Notes: generated from the sequence alone by a model not told the origin. A stretch of DNA of 47,700 nt from Alphaproteobacteria bacterium (GCA_947457935.1 CANGXP010000002.1:1-47700); one strand, 5' to 3'; positions 23,532 through 33,297 are shown, counted from the first letter of the stretch. A program made the numbers and translations.

Positions 23532-23558
23532 ATCCCAACACAATCTATGGAGTAAAAC

Positions 23559-23756
23559 ATGCCTAAACTTAAGACAAAAAGCGGAGCGAAAAAGCGTTTT
23601 CGCGCTACCGCAACGGGGAAAGTCGTGGCTTATGCTGCGGGTCGCCGTCACAACCTTCGTCGTCGTTCACAAGACATGAAACGGAACTCAAGAGGGCCGA
23701 TGATTCTGTGCGCTAGTGATGCAGGTTTAGTACGTAAGTACATGCCGTATCTATAG
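23559..23756 (+). CDS. rpmI: 50S ribosomal protein L35
   Basis: A 65-residue very basic protein: MPKLKTKSGAKKRFRATATGKV, then RHNLRRRSQDMKRNSRG and a C-terminal YMPYL. It has a good GGAG ribosome binding site. The standard partner rplT follows 104 nt downstream. infC, usually upstream, is not here. Confidence 0.98.
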   Translation: MPKLKTKSGAKKRFRATATGKVVAYAAGRRHNLRRRSQDMKRNSRGPMILCASDAGLVRKYMPYL

Positions 23757-23860
23757 GCGAGAGTTAAGAGGCGGCAGGCAGAAGAAAATTCTCTTACCAC
23801 TATCGCCTCCCTACCATCGCCTTTCGCCTTCACTCATACACAATCATCTGGAGAACCATC

Positions 23861-24229
23861 ATGGCTCGCGTTAAAAGAGGTGTCACCGCACACGCACGAC
23901 ACAAAAAAGTTTTAGAACAAGCAAAAGGTTTCTACGGTCGCCGTAGTACCTGCATTCGTACCGCTAAACAAGCGGTGGAAAAATCCCTGCAATATGCCTA
24001 CCGCGATCGTCGCAACAAAAAGCGCGATTTCCGTGGACTGTGGATTCAGCGCATCAACGCCGGCACACGGCAATACGGCGTTAGCTATTCTGTGTTTATG
24101 AATGGCTTAAAAATCGCTGGGGTGGTTTTAGACAGAAAAATTCTGTCTGACTTGGCAATTCGTGAACCAGAAACCTTCAAAGGCTTGGTTGACAAGGCTG
24201 TTGCGGCACTCGAAGCTAAAGCGGCGTAG
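23861..24229 (+). CDS. rplT: 50S ribosomal protein L20
   Basis: A 122-residue 23S rRNA-binding assembly protein: [29 protein letters not shown], then [22 protein letters not shown] and a [15 protein letters not shown] end. It is also the probable regulator of this operon. pheS does not follow, as it often would; instead rnd starts 2 nt after the stop. Confidence 0.98.
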   Translation: MARVKRGVTAHARHKKVLEQAKGFYGRRSTCIRTAKQAVEKSLQYAYRDRRNKKRDFRGLWIQRINAGTRQYGVSYSVFMNGLKIAGVVLDRKILSDLAIREPETFKGLVDKAVAALEAKAA

Positions 24230-24231
24230 TT

Positions 24232-25398
24232 TTGCCGTTACTTACTACCACCGCTGCGCTGGAGGTGTTTTGCCTTGCAGCAGCGCAATCAGACTTTATC
24301 ACCGTTGACACAGAGTTTCTGCGGGAAAAAACGTATTTCCCGCAGCTTTGTGTTGTGCAGGTGGCAAGCGCGGCAGGGGTCGCGGTTATCGATGCGCTGG
24401 ATACCAGCCTCAACCTCACGCCGTTGTGGGATTTGCTCTATAATCCCGCCCTCCCCAAAGTTTTCCATGCGGCACGACAAGACATCGAAATTCTAGTCAA
24501 TCTTCATGGGAAAGTGCCTGAAAATCTTATTGATACACAAGTTGCCGCCGCCTTGTGTGGTTTTCGTGATAATATTGGGTATGATAAACTTGTCAAAGCG
24601 TTGTTGGGTATTGAGCTAGACAAAACCTGCCAATATAGCGATTGGACGCAACGCCCCCTTTCAGCACGTCACATTGACTATGCCGCACAGGATGTTACGC
24701 ACTTGCGCCATGTCTATGAAAAACTCCGCGCAACACTCGCCCGTAAAGGGCGACTGAACTGGCTGACCGAAGAAATGGCGACATTCGCCAACCTTGATTT
24801 TTATCGCACGCACCCTGATGACGCATGGCAACGCCTGAAACTGCCGCAAAACACCCGCACAAATGCCCGTCAACGTGCCTATTTGCTTGCCATTTGGCGC
24901 GAGGAACAGGCGCAACGCCTGAATTTTCCACGGGGGCATATCCTCAATGACGAGGGACTGTTGAAAATTGCCAGCAGCAGCACCGTGAAATCCGCTGTGG
25001 TACGCGCTGCCCTCAACCCAACACAAGGCGGATTGACGGAAAACTTGTGCGCGTTTTTGCAGAACCCACCGCCCTACTCTTTCCCCACGCTGGAAAATTC
25101 CCAAAATACTCTTATTGATGTGCATAGCTGCGCCCCTGCCCCGCTTGCCCTCACCACAGATTTACTGCGCGTCTTGCTAAAGTTTTGCGCCGCAGAAGCG
25201 GGCGTGCCCGAAAAGATGGTCGCGAACAGCGAACAACTGGAAATATTGGCACGAGAAGCAGAAAAAGCCGCCGTTTCCGCCCTCAAAGGCTGGCGGTGGG
25301 AGGCTTTCGGGCGGCATGCCCTTGCGTTACTCTCAGGCACGATGCAGTTGCAGGTGGGTGGCAAGCATGGGGTGGTGGCTAGCGATACAGATTTCTAA
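24232..25398 (+). CDS. rnd: ribonuclease D
   Basis: A 388-residue 3'-5' exoribonuclease involved in tRNA 3' processing. The DEDD exonuclease domain has ITVDTEF (D26, E28), FHAARQDIEIL and HIDYAAQDVTHLRHVYEKL. An HRDC domain follows at about residues 205-285 (NARQRAYLLAIWREEQAQRLNFPRGHILND). The start is TTG 24232, two bases after the rplT stop, because residues before the next possible start belong to the exonuclease domain. Length is typical. Translation is probably coupled to rplT, which is unusual company for this gene. Confidence 0.94.
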   Translation: MPLLTTTAALEVFCLAAAQSDFITVDTEFLREKTYFPQLCVVQVASAAGVAVIDALDTSLNLTPLWDLLYNPALPKVFHAARQDIEILVNLHGKVPENLIDTQVAAALCGFRDNIGYDKLVKALLGIELDKTCQYSDWTQRPLSARHIDYAAQDVTHLRHVYEKLRATLARKGRLNWLTEEMATFANLDFYRTHPDDAWQRLKLPQNTRTNARQRAYLLAIWREEQAQRLNFPRGHILNDEGLLKIASSSTVKSAVVRAALNPTQGGLTENLCAFLQNPPPYSFPTLENSQNTLIDVHSCAPAPLALTTDLLRVLLKFCAAEAGVPEKMVANSEQLEILAREAEKAAVSALKGWRWEAFGRHALALLSGTMQLQVGGKHGVVASDTDF

Positions 25399-25532
25399 AA
25401 AACCTCGCAGGACGCGCCTCAGATATCCTTTGTATTTTTTCGGCTACCATGGTAGCTAAAATTTTTCAAACCCCATCAGAAATCAATTTAAACGCGAAAT
25501 AGGCGTATTTTGAACACAGGGGTAGTGGTTTT

Positions 25533-25979
25533 TTATACTTTCCCCCACCGTCCCCCATCTTCCTGTTTAAAATACTCCACCGTAAAGCCCTGTGCTTGAT
25601 AGGTTTTCCAGTTCGCACGGGCAGCCGTCACTGCTTCCTCATCATGCCCATTGAAAAATATTAAGCAGCGTTCAAAATTCCCCATCTCGGGATAAGCCAT
25701 CCCATCTAACAGCACGAGAAACCCTGCCTTATTAGGGTTTTCAACCTGCGCTGTGAGATAAATCGGCTGCTTGTCAGCAAAGCCCTCTTTGGCGGTGCCG
25801 TGGGACAAAAAGCTATCGGGGTTATATGTCCACAGCACGCTATTGAGCGCATCGCGCCGCTCTTCACTACCACACAGCACCACGGCTCTACCCTGTCCTG
25901 CCACGATTTTTTCTAAGATTTGCGGCAACGCCTTTTCCAGCGGCGAGGTGAGCAGGTGATAGAAGCTAACGCGTGTCAC
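25533..25979 (-). CDS. holC: DNA polymerase III chi subunit
   Basis: A 148-residue clamp-loader accessory subunit that links the polymerase to SSB. It has FYHLLTSPLEKALPQILEK, AVVLCGSEERRDALNSVLWTY, DSFLSHGTAKEG and the QPIYLT strand, with the C-terminal ARANWKTYQAQGFTVEYFKQ. Start is GTG 25979, overlapping the lysyl-tRNA synthetase stop as GTGA. In many alphaproteobacteria holC follows pepA; here it follows lysK. The 134-bp gap to rnd contains a 14-bp palindrome at 25443-25456. Confidence 0.92.
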   Translation of the reverse strand: MTRVSFYHLLTSPLEKALPQILEKIVAGQGRAVVLCGSEERRDALNSVLWTYNPDSFLSHGTAKEGFADKQPIYLTAQVENPNKAGFLVLLDGMAYPEMGNFERCLIFFNGHDEEAVTAARANWKTYQAQGFTVEYFKQEDGGRWGKV

Positions 25980-27538
25980 CGTGCGAGTGCCTCCTCAATC
26001 ATGGTTGCCGTCTCGGTTAAACCATACAGCTTCACAAACGAGCCAAATCTGGGGCCTTGGCTTTGCCCCAACAGCACTTCATAGAGTGCCTTGAACCAAT
26101 CGCGCAAATTCTCAAACTGGTGGGTGGTGCCAATGGTATAAATCTCGGTTTGAATTGCTTCTGCATCCAGTGACGCATCAAGAGTTTTGAGTTTCGCCTG
26201 TAAATCTTGCAATGCCGCCCGTTCTTTCTCGGTGGGCGCACGATAGGCTTTCGCGGGCAGCACAAAATCATGGTAATAGCGCACGGCATAGCCTGCCAAG
26301 GCATCCAAAAACGGCGCGTTGTCAGGGGAGACCGCCGCATCATAGCGTTGAATGAAGCCCCACAACACACTTTTATCCGACGCATTACACGCCGTTGCCA
26401 AGTTCAACAACAGCGAGAACGTGAGGCTTGTTTCCGCAAGCGGCGGATTGCCATTATGGATATGCCACACAGGATTCTCATAGCGTTCTTGGGCTGATTG
26501 TCCTTGATAGGCGGTCAGAAACGCGAGGTATTCATCCGTTGCTTTCGGAATTACATCGAAATGCAGGCGTTTGGCGCGGCGTGGCGCTTGAAACATATAA
26601 AGGCTGAGGCTCTCTTGCGGTGCGTAAGCAAGCCACTCTTCCAAGCTCAAGCCGTTGCCTTTGGATTTAGAAATTTTCTCGCCTTTATCATCGAGGAATA
26701 ATTCGTAAGACAGACTTTCTGGGGGTTGCGCCCCCAAAATGCGGCAGATTTTCCCTGATAATGATACGGTTTCTAAGTGGTCTTTGCCCGCCATTTCATA
26801 ATCAACGCCCAACGCCACCCAGCGTGCTGGCCAGTCAATCTTCCACTGCAATTTACAATGCCCACCCGTGACAGGCACTTCCACCTTCTCCCCCGTTGTT
26901 TCATCAACATATACAACGGTGTTGTGGGCAAGATTCCGCTCAATAATAGGGACTTGCAGAACATGCCCTGTGCGCGGGCAAATCGGCAGAAACGGACTAT
27001 AGGTTGCTTGCCGCTCTTTGCCCAACGTGGGGAGAATCACTTTAATAATCGCGTCATAATTTTGCAGAATGCTGATCAGAACCGCATCAAACGCCCCTGA
27101 TTGATAGCTGTCTGTCGAGCTTTGAAAATCGTAGTCAAAGCCAAAATCATCGAGGAAGGCACGGAGACGCGCATTGTTATTCGCCGCAAAACTTTCATGC
27201 GTGCCAAACGGATCAGGCACTTTGGTGAGCGGCTTATGAAGGTTTGCTGCCAGCAAGTCTTGATTTGGCAGATTGGTGGGCACTTTGCGCAACCCGTCCC
27301 TATCATCCGAGAAGGCAATCAGTTTTGTGGGAATGTCAGACAGTTGCTCGAACGCATGACGCACCAAGGTGGTGCGGAACACCTCGCCAAACGTGCCGAT
27401 GTGCGGCAAGCCAGAGGGGCTATACCCCGTTTCAAACAGCGCATACCCCTTCAGAGGAGGATTTTTCTCAAATCGCTTCAGGAGTTTTTTTGCCTCTTCA
27501 AAAGGCCATGCTTTCAGGGTATCGGGGGTGTTTATCAT
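25976..27538 (-). CDS. lysK: lysyl-tRNA synthetase, class I
   Basis: A 520-residue class I enzyme, the archaeal-type LysRS that most alphaproteobacteria use instead of class II. It has the HIGH-like SGLPHIGTFGE (about residues 42-52) and a KMSKS-like KISKSKG (about 288), plus FSDDRDGLRKVP and ATYSPFLPICPRTG. Length is normal. It overlaps holC by 4 nt. The upstream gap (27539-27706) is largely the palindromic element at 27588-27712. Confidence 0.97.
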   Translation of the reverse strand: MINTPDTLKAWPFEEAKKLLKRFEKNPPLKGYALFETGYSPSGLPHIGTFGEVFRTTLVRHAFEQLSDIPTKLIAFSDDRDGLRKVPTNLPNQDLLAANLHKPLTKVPDPFGTHESFAANNNARLRAFLDDFGFDYDFQSSTDSYQSGAFDAVLISILQNYDAIIKVILPTLGKERQATYSPFLPICPRTGHVLQVPIIERNLAHNTVVYVDETTGEKVEVPVTGGHCKLQWKIDWPARWVALGVDYEMAGKDHLETVSLSGKICRILGAQPPESLSYELFLDDKGEKISKSKGNGLSLEEWLAYAPQESLSLYMFQAPRRAKRLHFDVIPKATDEYLAFLTAYQGQSAQERYENPVWHIHNGNPPLAETSLTFSLLLNLATACNASDKSVLWGFIQRYDAAVSPDNAPFLDALAGYAVRYYHDFVLPAKAYRAPTEKERAALQDLQAKLKTLDASLDAEAIQTEIYTIGTTHQFENLRDWFKALYEVLLGQSQGPRFGSFVKLYGLTETATMIEEALAR

Positions 27539-27587
27539 GGGATAGTGATAGCATATTAGAATTAAAGGGCAAGACTAGGGCTGCTCT

Positions 27588-27712
27588 ATTTAATCTTTTA
27601 TCGGGATGAGTGGCTAGGCAGGATAATGCGAAGAAACGCAAGCGTACTCTTGGGTACGTGCGGATTCTGAGTATTAGCCTAACGACGCCAATCGCCCTAG
27701 AAAAGATTAAAT
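27588..27712 (+). repeat. palindromic element (core-hairpin family), 27.6 kb copy
   Basis: The outer arms 27588-27599 and 27701-27712 are a perfect 12-bp inverted repeat (ATTTAATCTTTT), with imperfect pairing continuing inward through a GGG block. The core at 27643-27663 reads GCGTA-N8-TACGTGCGG and is preceded by GAAACGCAAG. The msbA stop codon (27707-27709) lies in the right arm. Confidence 0.75.
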
Positions 27713-29473
27713 CGCCCCCTCCCGAAACTGCATGGTGTAAAGCCCCGCATACGCCCCCTGCTTTGCCAGCAACTCGCCATGTGTGCCGCTTTCAATAATC
27801 CGACCGTCGCTCATCACATGAATCATATCTGCATCAACGATAGTGGAGAGGCGATGCGCCACCACCAGCGTGGTTTTGCCCTGCATCAGCGTGTTAAGCA
27901 CCGCCTGCACCTTTTGTTCAGACGCTGTGTCTAATGCAGAGGTTGCCTCATCCAGCAATAAAATCGGCGCGTCTTTCAGCATGGCACGGGCAATGGCAAG
28001 GCGTTGCCGTTGTCCGCCTGAAAGCGCAACGCCCTGCTCCCCAATGCGGGTTTGATAGCCTTGGGGCAAGCCCTCAATAAACTCATGCGCCGCCGCCCGT
28101 CTTGCGGCTTCCATCACCTCGGCTTCGGTTGCATCCAACCGCCCATAGAGAATATTGTTATACACCGTGTCATCAAACAGCGCGATTTCTTGGCTCACCA
28201 AGCCGATATTCTCCCGCAGGGAATGCAACGAAACAGTGCTAATATCCGTCCCATCAATGGTGATGCTGCCCGTGCTCAGATTATAAAAACGGGGAATTAG
28301 GTTGATAATCGTTGATTTCCCACTGCCTGATGCCCCCACCAACGCAACGGTTTTGCCCGCTGGCACAGTGAACGAAATATCATGTAGCACTTGATTTTCA
28401 GGTTTATAATGAAAATTTACCTTGTCAAAGACCAACGCGCCCGCCTTCACAGACAGCACAGGCTTGCCCGCCTCATCATTAACGATGACAGGGGTATCAA
28501 TGACCTCAAATAGGCGTTGCGCCGCTGCCATCCCCTCTTGCAGTTGGGTGTTCATGCGGCTGAGTTTTTTTACAGGCTCGTACGCCAGCAATAGTGCGGT
28601 GATGAACGAGAAAAATTCCCCTGTGGTTTTCGCGCCATCAATCACTTGCGAGCCGCCATACAAAATTACCACCACAATCGCCATGCCCCCCAATGTATCC
28701 ATAATGGGAGATGCTCCCGCACGAATACGGTTCGCCTTTAAGGTAAGGTGCAACATGCGGTTAATGCTTTGCCCCACCCGCGTGATTTCAAACGGCTCGC
28801 GGCAATAGGCTTTCACCTGTCGAATGCCTAAGAATATTTGCGAAAGACTGCTAGCGAATATGCCCATTTCATGCTGGGAAACGCCTGAAACTTTACGAAT
28901 GCGCTTGCCAATTCGCGCAATAGGGTAAATGGCAAGCGGGAAGGCAAAAAACGATACGGCTGCCAGTTTCCAATCTTGATAAAACATCACACTCACAAGG
29001 GCAATGAGCGTGAGCGAGTCTTTGCCCAAACTTGTCACCGTTGCGCTGGTAGTCGCTTGCAGCACACGCACATCAGAAGTCAGACGCGACATCAGCGTGC
29101 CTGTTGGGTTCGCATGAAAAAAACTAATATCAGCGCGCATCAGGTGATTAAATAATCGCGTTTGTAAATCAGAGACAATCCGAAAGCCTATCTCGTTCAT
29201 AATGCGGTCTTGCCCATAGGTGGCAACGCTTTTCACCACAAACACCAAGGCCACCATCCCTGCAATCCAGTGCAGCATAGCACGGTTTTTAGAGACAAAA
29301 ATTTCATTCAGCACAGGCTCAATCAATTTTGCCATGGCGGCCGTTGCACACGCCACCACAATCATCAACGCGAATGCCATGAGAAAGCGCGGCACATATT
29401 GCTTCATATGCTCGCGGAACAGGCGGCGCATCAGGTATTTTGTGGAGTTTTTGTCAAGAGGTGTTTGTGCCAT
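27707..29473 (-). CDS. msbA: lipid A/phospholipid ABC exporter, MsbA family
   Basis: A 588-residue half-transporter. Six transmembrane helices occupy about 1-320 (first near FLMAFALMIVVACATAAMA). The nucleotide-binding domain has Walker A GASGSGKST (about 382), signature LSGGQRQRLAIARAM (about 487), Walker B ILLLDEATSALD and VAHRLSTI. The start ATG 29473 (MAQTPLDKNSTKYL) is preferred; an upstream ATG at 29548 would place the gene across the palindromic element at 29495-29604. The stop codon TAA is provided by the arm of the downstream element (27588-27712), so the protein end (QFREGAI) was set by that insertion. Confidence 0.92.
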   Translation of the reverse strand: MAQTPLDKNSTKYLMRRLFREHMKQYVPRFLMAFALMIVVACATAAMAKLIEPVLNEIFVSKNRAMLHWIAGMVALVFVVKSVATYGQDRIMNEIGFRIVSDLQTRLFNHLMRADISFFHANPTGTLMSRLTSDVRVLQATTSATVTSLGKDSLTLIALVSVMFYQDWKLAAVSFFAFPLAIYPIARIGKRIRKVSGVSQHEMGIFASSLSQIFLGIRQVKAYCREPFEITRVGQSINRMLHLTLKANRIRAGASPIMDTLGGMAIVVVILYGGSQVIDGAKTTGEFFSFITALLLAYEPVKKLSRMNTQLQEGMAAAQRLFEVIDTPVIVNDEAGKPVLSVKAGALVFDKVNFHYKPENQVLHDISFTVPAGKTVALVGASGSGKSTIINLIPRFYNLSTGSITIDGTDISTVSLHSLRENIGLVSQEIALFDDTVYNNILYGRLDATEAEVMEAARRAAAHEFIEGLPQGYQTRIGEQGVALSGGQRQRLAIARAMLKDAPILLLDEATSALDTASEQKVQAVLNTLMQGKTTLVVAHRLSTIVDADMIHVMSDGRIIESGTHGELLAKQGAYAGLYTMQFREGAI

Positions 29474-29494
29474 AATCCGCCAACTGCAGTTGTT

Positions 29495-29604
29495 CCCAAA
29501 TAAAATTACCCACTGACGAAAACGACCGCAACCGAACGATATGTACACTCTAGTACATGAGTGAGGTTAAGGGAAGTTTGCAGACGTGGGCAACTTTATT
29601 AGGG
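29495..29604 (+). repeat. palindromic element (core-hairpin family), 29.5 kb copy
   Basis: The outer arms 29495-29513 and 29586-29604 match at 16 of 19 positions. The core at 29541-29563 reads ATGTA-N8-TACATGAGTG. It lies directly upstream of msbA, so the msbA gene is bracketed by two members of the family. Confidence 0.75.
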
Positions 29605-29611
29605 AATAACT

Positions 29612-29647
29612 AAAAAAAGCCGCTACCCATAGTGAATAGCGGCTTTT
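29612..29647 (-). terminator. rho-independent terminator of pal
   Basis: On the minus strand an 11-bp stem AAAAGCCGCTA/TAGCGGCTTTT with a loop of about 11 nt ends in a run of seven T. It lies 52 nt after the pal stop. The A-tract on the other side makes it symmetrical, but only minus-strand transcription reaches it here. Confidence 0.9.
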
Positions 29648-29698
29648 GTAATAGATTTATTTTCTAAAGCATAGTGCTTTCAACAAGCACAACAAAAA

Positions 29699-30226
29699 CT
29701 AGTCAACAACGGTTACGCTGCGACGGTTTTGGCTCCATGCTGCTTCTGTCGAACCTTGCGCTTCTGGACGCTCTTTGCCGTAAGATACGGTGTTTACGCG
29801 TGTTTCCGCAACGCCTTGACCAACGAGGTAGGTTTTTGTTGCATTCGCACGACGCTCACCGAGTGCCAAGTTGTACTCACGTGTGCCGCGCTCATCAGCA
29901 TGACCTTCAACAGTCACGTTCAAGCCAGAATATTTTTTCAGCCATTCAGCTTGTTTCGCCAATGTTGCTGTACCTTCAGCAGTTAACGCAAAGCTGTCAT
30001 ATCCAAAGAATACGCGTGATCCTGCATTTTCTTCTAATGATTTTTGCGCGCCAGCTTGGTCGCCTAAATCTGTGCCGTATTGTGAAAAACGACCGTCTGT
30101 GTTACCAGAACCGTTTGCACCATCCAGTGTTGAACCGTCTGCGCCTGTATTACCAGAACCGCTAGCGCAAGCAGAAAGCAACAATGCTACTGCAGCAAGT
30201 GTAGAGAGTTTAGTTGTAATTTTCAT
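29699..30226 (-). CDS. pal: peptidoglycan-associated lipoprotein Pal
   Basis: A 175-residue outer-membrane lipoprotein of the Tol-Pal system. It has a signal with lipobox LLLSAC (Cys20), then a Gly/Asn/Ser-rich linker (about 22-50). The OmpA-like peptidoglycan-binding domain follows (RVFFGYDSFALTAEG, NVTVEGHADERGTREYNLALGERRA, VNTVSYGKERPEA). ATG 30226 is chosen because the signal starts there with AAGGAT upstream; an earlier start at 30301 would add a non-signal extension. It follows tolB on the same strand with 165 nt between, and ends at a strong terminator. Confidence 0.97.
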   Translation of the reverse strand: MKITTKLSTLAAVALLLSACASGSGNTGADGSTLDGANGSGNTDGRFSQYGTDLGDQAGAQKSLEENAGSRVFFGYDSFALTAEGTATLAKQAEWLKKYSGLNVTVEGHADERGTREYNLALGERRANATKTYLVGQGVAETRVNTVSYGKERPEAQGSTEAAWSQNRRSVTVVD

Positions 30227-30391
30227 GGTGTTTTTATCCTTATACCCGTTGAAACTTTTTCCGTTAGCATTTCTGCACACGACATTCGCATACCACACCA
30301 AAAATTAAATTTTTGTAAACGATTTGCGCTTAATGACCGTTCTTTACAGTAGTATTTTTGCCGTGCAAAGAGATTTTATACTTTTTTACCC

Positions 30392-31711
30392 CTAATAATT
30401 TGGGTTCAAGGCAGACCAAGCAGGGTCTGAAGCCTCTGTAGGGGTGCGAATTTGGCGCAAATTATAGCCTGTCAGGTCTACACTATAGAGCTGTGACTTT
30501 TTTCCCACACCGCCCGTGCCGTATCCCGGTGTTTCACGGAAAAACATCAGCACACGCCCGTTTGGTGCCCATGTGGGGCCTTCATCCAAAAAGCTGCTAG
30601 AAAGAATCCGCTCACTGCTCCCATCAGTACGCATCACGCCAATAGAAAACTGCCCCCCTTTAGACTTTGTAAAGGCAATTAAATCGCCCCGAGGTGACCA
30701 CACAGGCGTGCTATACCGCCCTTCCCCAAAACTGATGCGTTGCACGCTGCCGCCGTTTGCATCCATCGTATAGAGTTGCTGGCTGCCACCTCTGTCTGAG
30801 TTAAACACAATTTGCGAACCATCGGGCGAGTAGCTAGGGGATGTGTCAATAGACGGGTGATTAGTGAGGCGTTGCACCCGTTTAGAGCGCAAATTCATCA
30901 CAAAAATATCCGTATTGCCACCGCGCGCCATGCTGAATACGATATTATTACCATCGGGCGAGAAACGAGGCGCGAACGTCATGCCGGGGAACGTGCCCAA
31001 GGTTTCCACCCGTCCTGTATCTACATGCAGCATGTAGACTTGCGGGGTGCGGTTATAATACCCTAAATAGGTAATGGTAGGCGAATTAGGCGAAAAACGC
31101 GGGGTAAGCACCAATGCCCGCCCGTCTGTTAAATAGCGTTGATTAAAACCATCTTGATCCATAATCGCAAGACGCTTAGTTTGCCTTGTTCTCGCGCCTG
31201 TTTCTGCCACATACACAATCCGTGTGTCAAAGTAGCCTTTTTCGCCTGTAACCCGCTCATAGATTGCATCTGAAACCAAATGCGCAATCCGCCGCCAATT
31301 TGCAACGGGCGTTTGATAGGAAAAGCCCGTCATCTGTTTTTGTGACAACACATCATACAGGCGAAAATCTACACTCAGATTGCTCCCCACTTGCGATACA
31401 CTGCCAACAACAAGCAGTTGGGCGTTGATTGCTTTCCAATCAGGAAAACGTGGCAAATCAGCAGAACTTGAAAATTGTTGAATGAACGAATTGGGATTTA
31501 AGCCCCGAAACAGGCTGGAACGCTCTAAGTCATCGGTTATTACTTTTGTAACTTGTGCGCCATAATTCCCGCCCACAAAGTTGGGAATGGCGATGGGAAT
31601 GGGGTTCATGCTGCCTTGAGTGATGTCAACGGACAGTTCAGCACGAGCAGGCGTTGTGCTAAGCACGATCACAGCGAAAAAGGTGAGAAAAAGGGAACGG
31701 AACATACGCAT
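30392..31711 (-). CDS. tolB: Tol-Pal system beta-propeller protein TolB
   Basis: A 439-residue periplasmic protein with a signal peptide (cleavage after TPARA, residue 24). The N-terminal domain covers about 25-160, followed by WD40-like beta-propeller repeats with the repeated SPDGxxIxF pattern ([48 protein letters not shown]). It interacts with Pal and is required for outer-membrane constriction at division. TolQRA, which usually precede it, are not in the window: a glycosyltransferase diverges from its 5' end instead. Confidence 0.97.
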   Translation of the reverse strand: MRMFRSLFLTFFAVIVLSTTPARAELSVDITQGSMNPIPIAIPNFVGGNYGAQVTKVITDDLERSSLFRGLNPNSFIQQFSSSADLPRFPDWKAINAQLLVVGSVSQVGSNLSVDFRLYDVLSQKQMTGFSYQTPVANWRRIAHLVSDAIYERVTGEKGYFDTRIVYVAETGARTRQTKRLAIMDQDGFNQRYLTDGRALVLTPRFSPNSPTITYLGYYNRTPQVYMLHVDTGRVETLGTFPGMTFAPRFSPDGNNIVFSMARGGNTDIFVMNLRSKRVQRLTNHPSIDTSPSYSPDGSQIVFNSDRGGSQQLYTMDANGGSVQRISFGEGRYSTPVWSPRGDLIAFTKSKGGQFSIGVMRTDGSSERILSSSFLDEGPTWAPNGRVLMFFRETPGYGTGGVGKKSQLYSVDLTGYNLRQIRTPTEASDPAWSALNPNY

Positions 31712-31815
31712 AGTTTTACAATTTCTAAGTTTTTGATTTTGCCCTTGATAGCAAATTATTGCCTACCTGCCAATTGCTCTCTTGGCAAAACCGCAAAATT
31801 GTTTTTTATAGGGGA

Positions 31816-33270
31816 ATGGTTCTTTCGCCTTCTCTTTCTCCCCGCCAACAGGCTTTTTATTTTATTGCGTGCCTCACGGTGTTGCGCATTTTGTTTTTAG
31901 CCGTTTCCCCCCTGCCGCTGCATGGCGATGAGGCACAATACTGGACTTGGGCACAAGCCCTTGATTTTGGATACTATTCAAAGCCGCCGATGGTGGCATG
32001 GGCGATTGCGTTCACAACCTTCCTCGGGCAAAGCGATGCGGAATTCTGGGTGCGGCTTGCTTCGCCCTTTTGTTATGCAATAGCAAGTTATTTCATATAT
32101 TTAACAGGCAAAGCGGCGATTGATGAGAAAACAGGGCTGTGGGCGGCGGTGCTGTTTTGCACGCTTCCTGCTGTTTTTCTCTCCAGCACCATTATTTCTA
32201 CGGATCCCCTCCTCCTCCTTTTTTGGGCAATCGGGCTTTATTATGTATGGCAAGCAATAACCATAAACGCTTGGAAGTATTGGCTTCTTTGTGGATTTTT
32301 CATAGGGCTTGCACTGCTTACAAAATACACCGCTGTGCTGTTTCTCGTTTCTACATTTGTGTATCTTGTTACTGCAAAAGAGCATCGCTTCTTGCTGAGA
32401 ACGATTCGTCCTTACACCATGACATTGCTGGCTATTCTTGTTTGGCTGCCGAATTTTCTTTGGAATGCCCAGCATGATTTCCTCACCTTCAAACACACCC
32501 AAGATAACGCCAATTTAAAAAGTACGTTATTTCACCCACATAAGATGTTGGAATTTTTGGGAAGTCAGTTCGGCGTGATGGGGATTTTCCTGTTTGCGGC
32601 GTTTTTAGTGTTGCTGTGGAAATCCTGTCGCAGCAAAACACCGCCTTATAAAAATGCTTCGTTCTTCTTATGTTTTACCCTGTGTTTGTGGGGCATGATT
32701 GTTGCACAAAGCCTGTTGTCGCGTGCCAATGCAAATTGGGCAGCGGCAAGCTATATCGCAGGTACGCTGTGGGTTGTGGCGTGGTTGGTGCAAACAAATC
32801 GCACTAAATGGCTGAAAGCCTCGTTGATACTGCATTGTGGCGTTGCGTTGATCGCTTTAAGTATCCCGTTTATGAATCTGAATCTCCCTGCAAAATATGA
32901 TTTTTACAAAAAGCTGAAAGGCTATCCTGAATTGGCTCAACAGCTTGTTGTGGTACGACAGCAACACCCCAACGCCGCCATTCTCCTTGATGACAGGATG
33001 CTTTTCGCGGTGCTAAAATATTATTCTCGCGGTGGATTGCCTGTGATGATTAAATGGAATCATAACGGGCGCGTGGATGATTACTATGAAATGACAACAT
33101 CGCTGCAGGATGCCAAAAGCGGGGAATATTTATTGGTGATGCCGCCTGCTGATAGCGTTGGCATTACGCCATTTTTTCAATCTGTTGAGCAGATAAAGAC
33201 AATCACCATTCCCACAAATCCTGATAGAGCGTTGGAATATGGCGTATTTTATGGGCGGGGGTTGAAATAG
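31816..33270 (+). CDS. ArnT/PMT-like membrane glycosyltransferase
   Basis: A 484-residue multipass enzyme of the GT-C (glycosyltransferase 39/83) fold. The first periplasmic loop carries the catalytic acidic motif (LPLHGDEAQYWTWAQ) and FGYYSKPPMVAWAIAF, both typical of ArnT and related lipid-linked-sugar transferases. About ten hydrophobic helices follow, then a soluble C-terminal part. It probably transfers a sugar from an undecaprenyl carrier to lipid A or to another envelope glycan. ATG 31816 starts the hydrophobic N-terminus; an in-frame TTG at 31759 is possible because the AGGGG is very close to 31816. It is divergent from tolB. Confidence 0.82.
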   Translation: MVLSPSLSPRQQAFYFIACLTVLRILFLAVSPLPLHGDEAQYWTWAQALDFGYYSKPPMVAWAIAFTTFLGQSDAEFWVRLASPFCYAIASYFIYLTGKAAIDEKTGLWAAVLFCTLPAVFLSSTIISTDPLLLLFWAIGLYYVWQAITINAWKYWLLCGFFIGLALLTKYTAVLFLVSTFVYLVTAKEHRFLLRTIRPYTMTLLAILVWLPNFLWNAQHDFLTFKHTQDNANLKSTLFHPHKMLEFLGSQFGVMGIFLFAAFLVLLWKSCRSKTPPYKNASFFLCFTLCLWGMIVAQSLLSRANANWAAASYIAGTLWVVAWLVQTNRTKWLKASLILHCGVALIALSIPFMNLNLPAKYDFYKKLKGYPELAQQLVVVRQQHPNAAILLDDRMLFAVLKYYSRGGLPVMIKWNHNGRVDDYYEMTTSLQDAKSGEYLLVMPPADSVGITPFFQSVEQIKTITIPTNPDRALEYGVFYGRGLK

Positions 33271-33297
33271 AAACTGATATTCCCCACAGCACCATAT

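Noticed and set aside
25443-25456. Palindrome GCTACCATGGTAGC between rnd and holC as a mobile element or terminator
   Set aside because: Perfect but only 14 bp with no loop; the flanks pair weakly and no other copy was seen in the window. It may be a protein site, but nothing further supports it.
29474-29548. N-terminal extension of MsbA to an ATG at 29548
   Set aside because: The extra 25 codons lie in the arm and centre of the palindromic element and do not look like an MsbA N-terminus.
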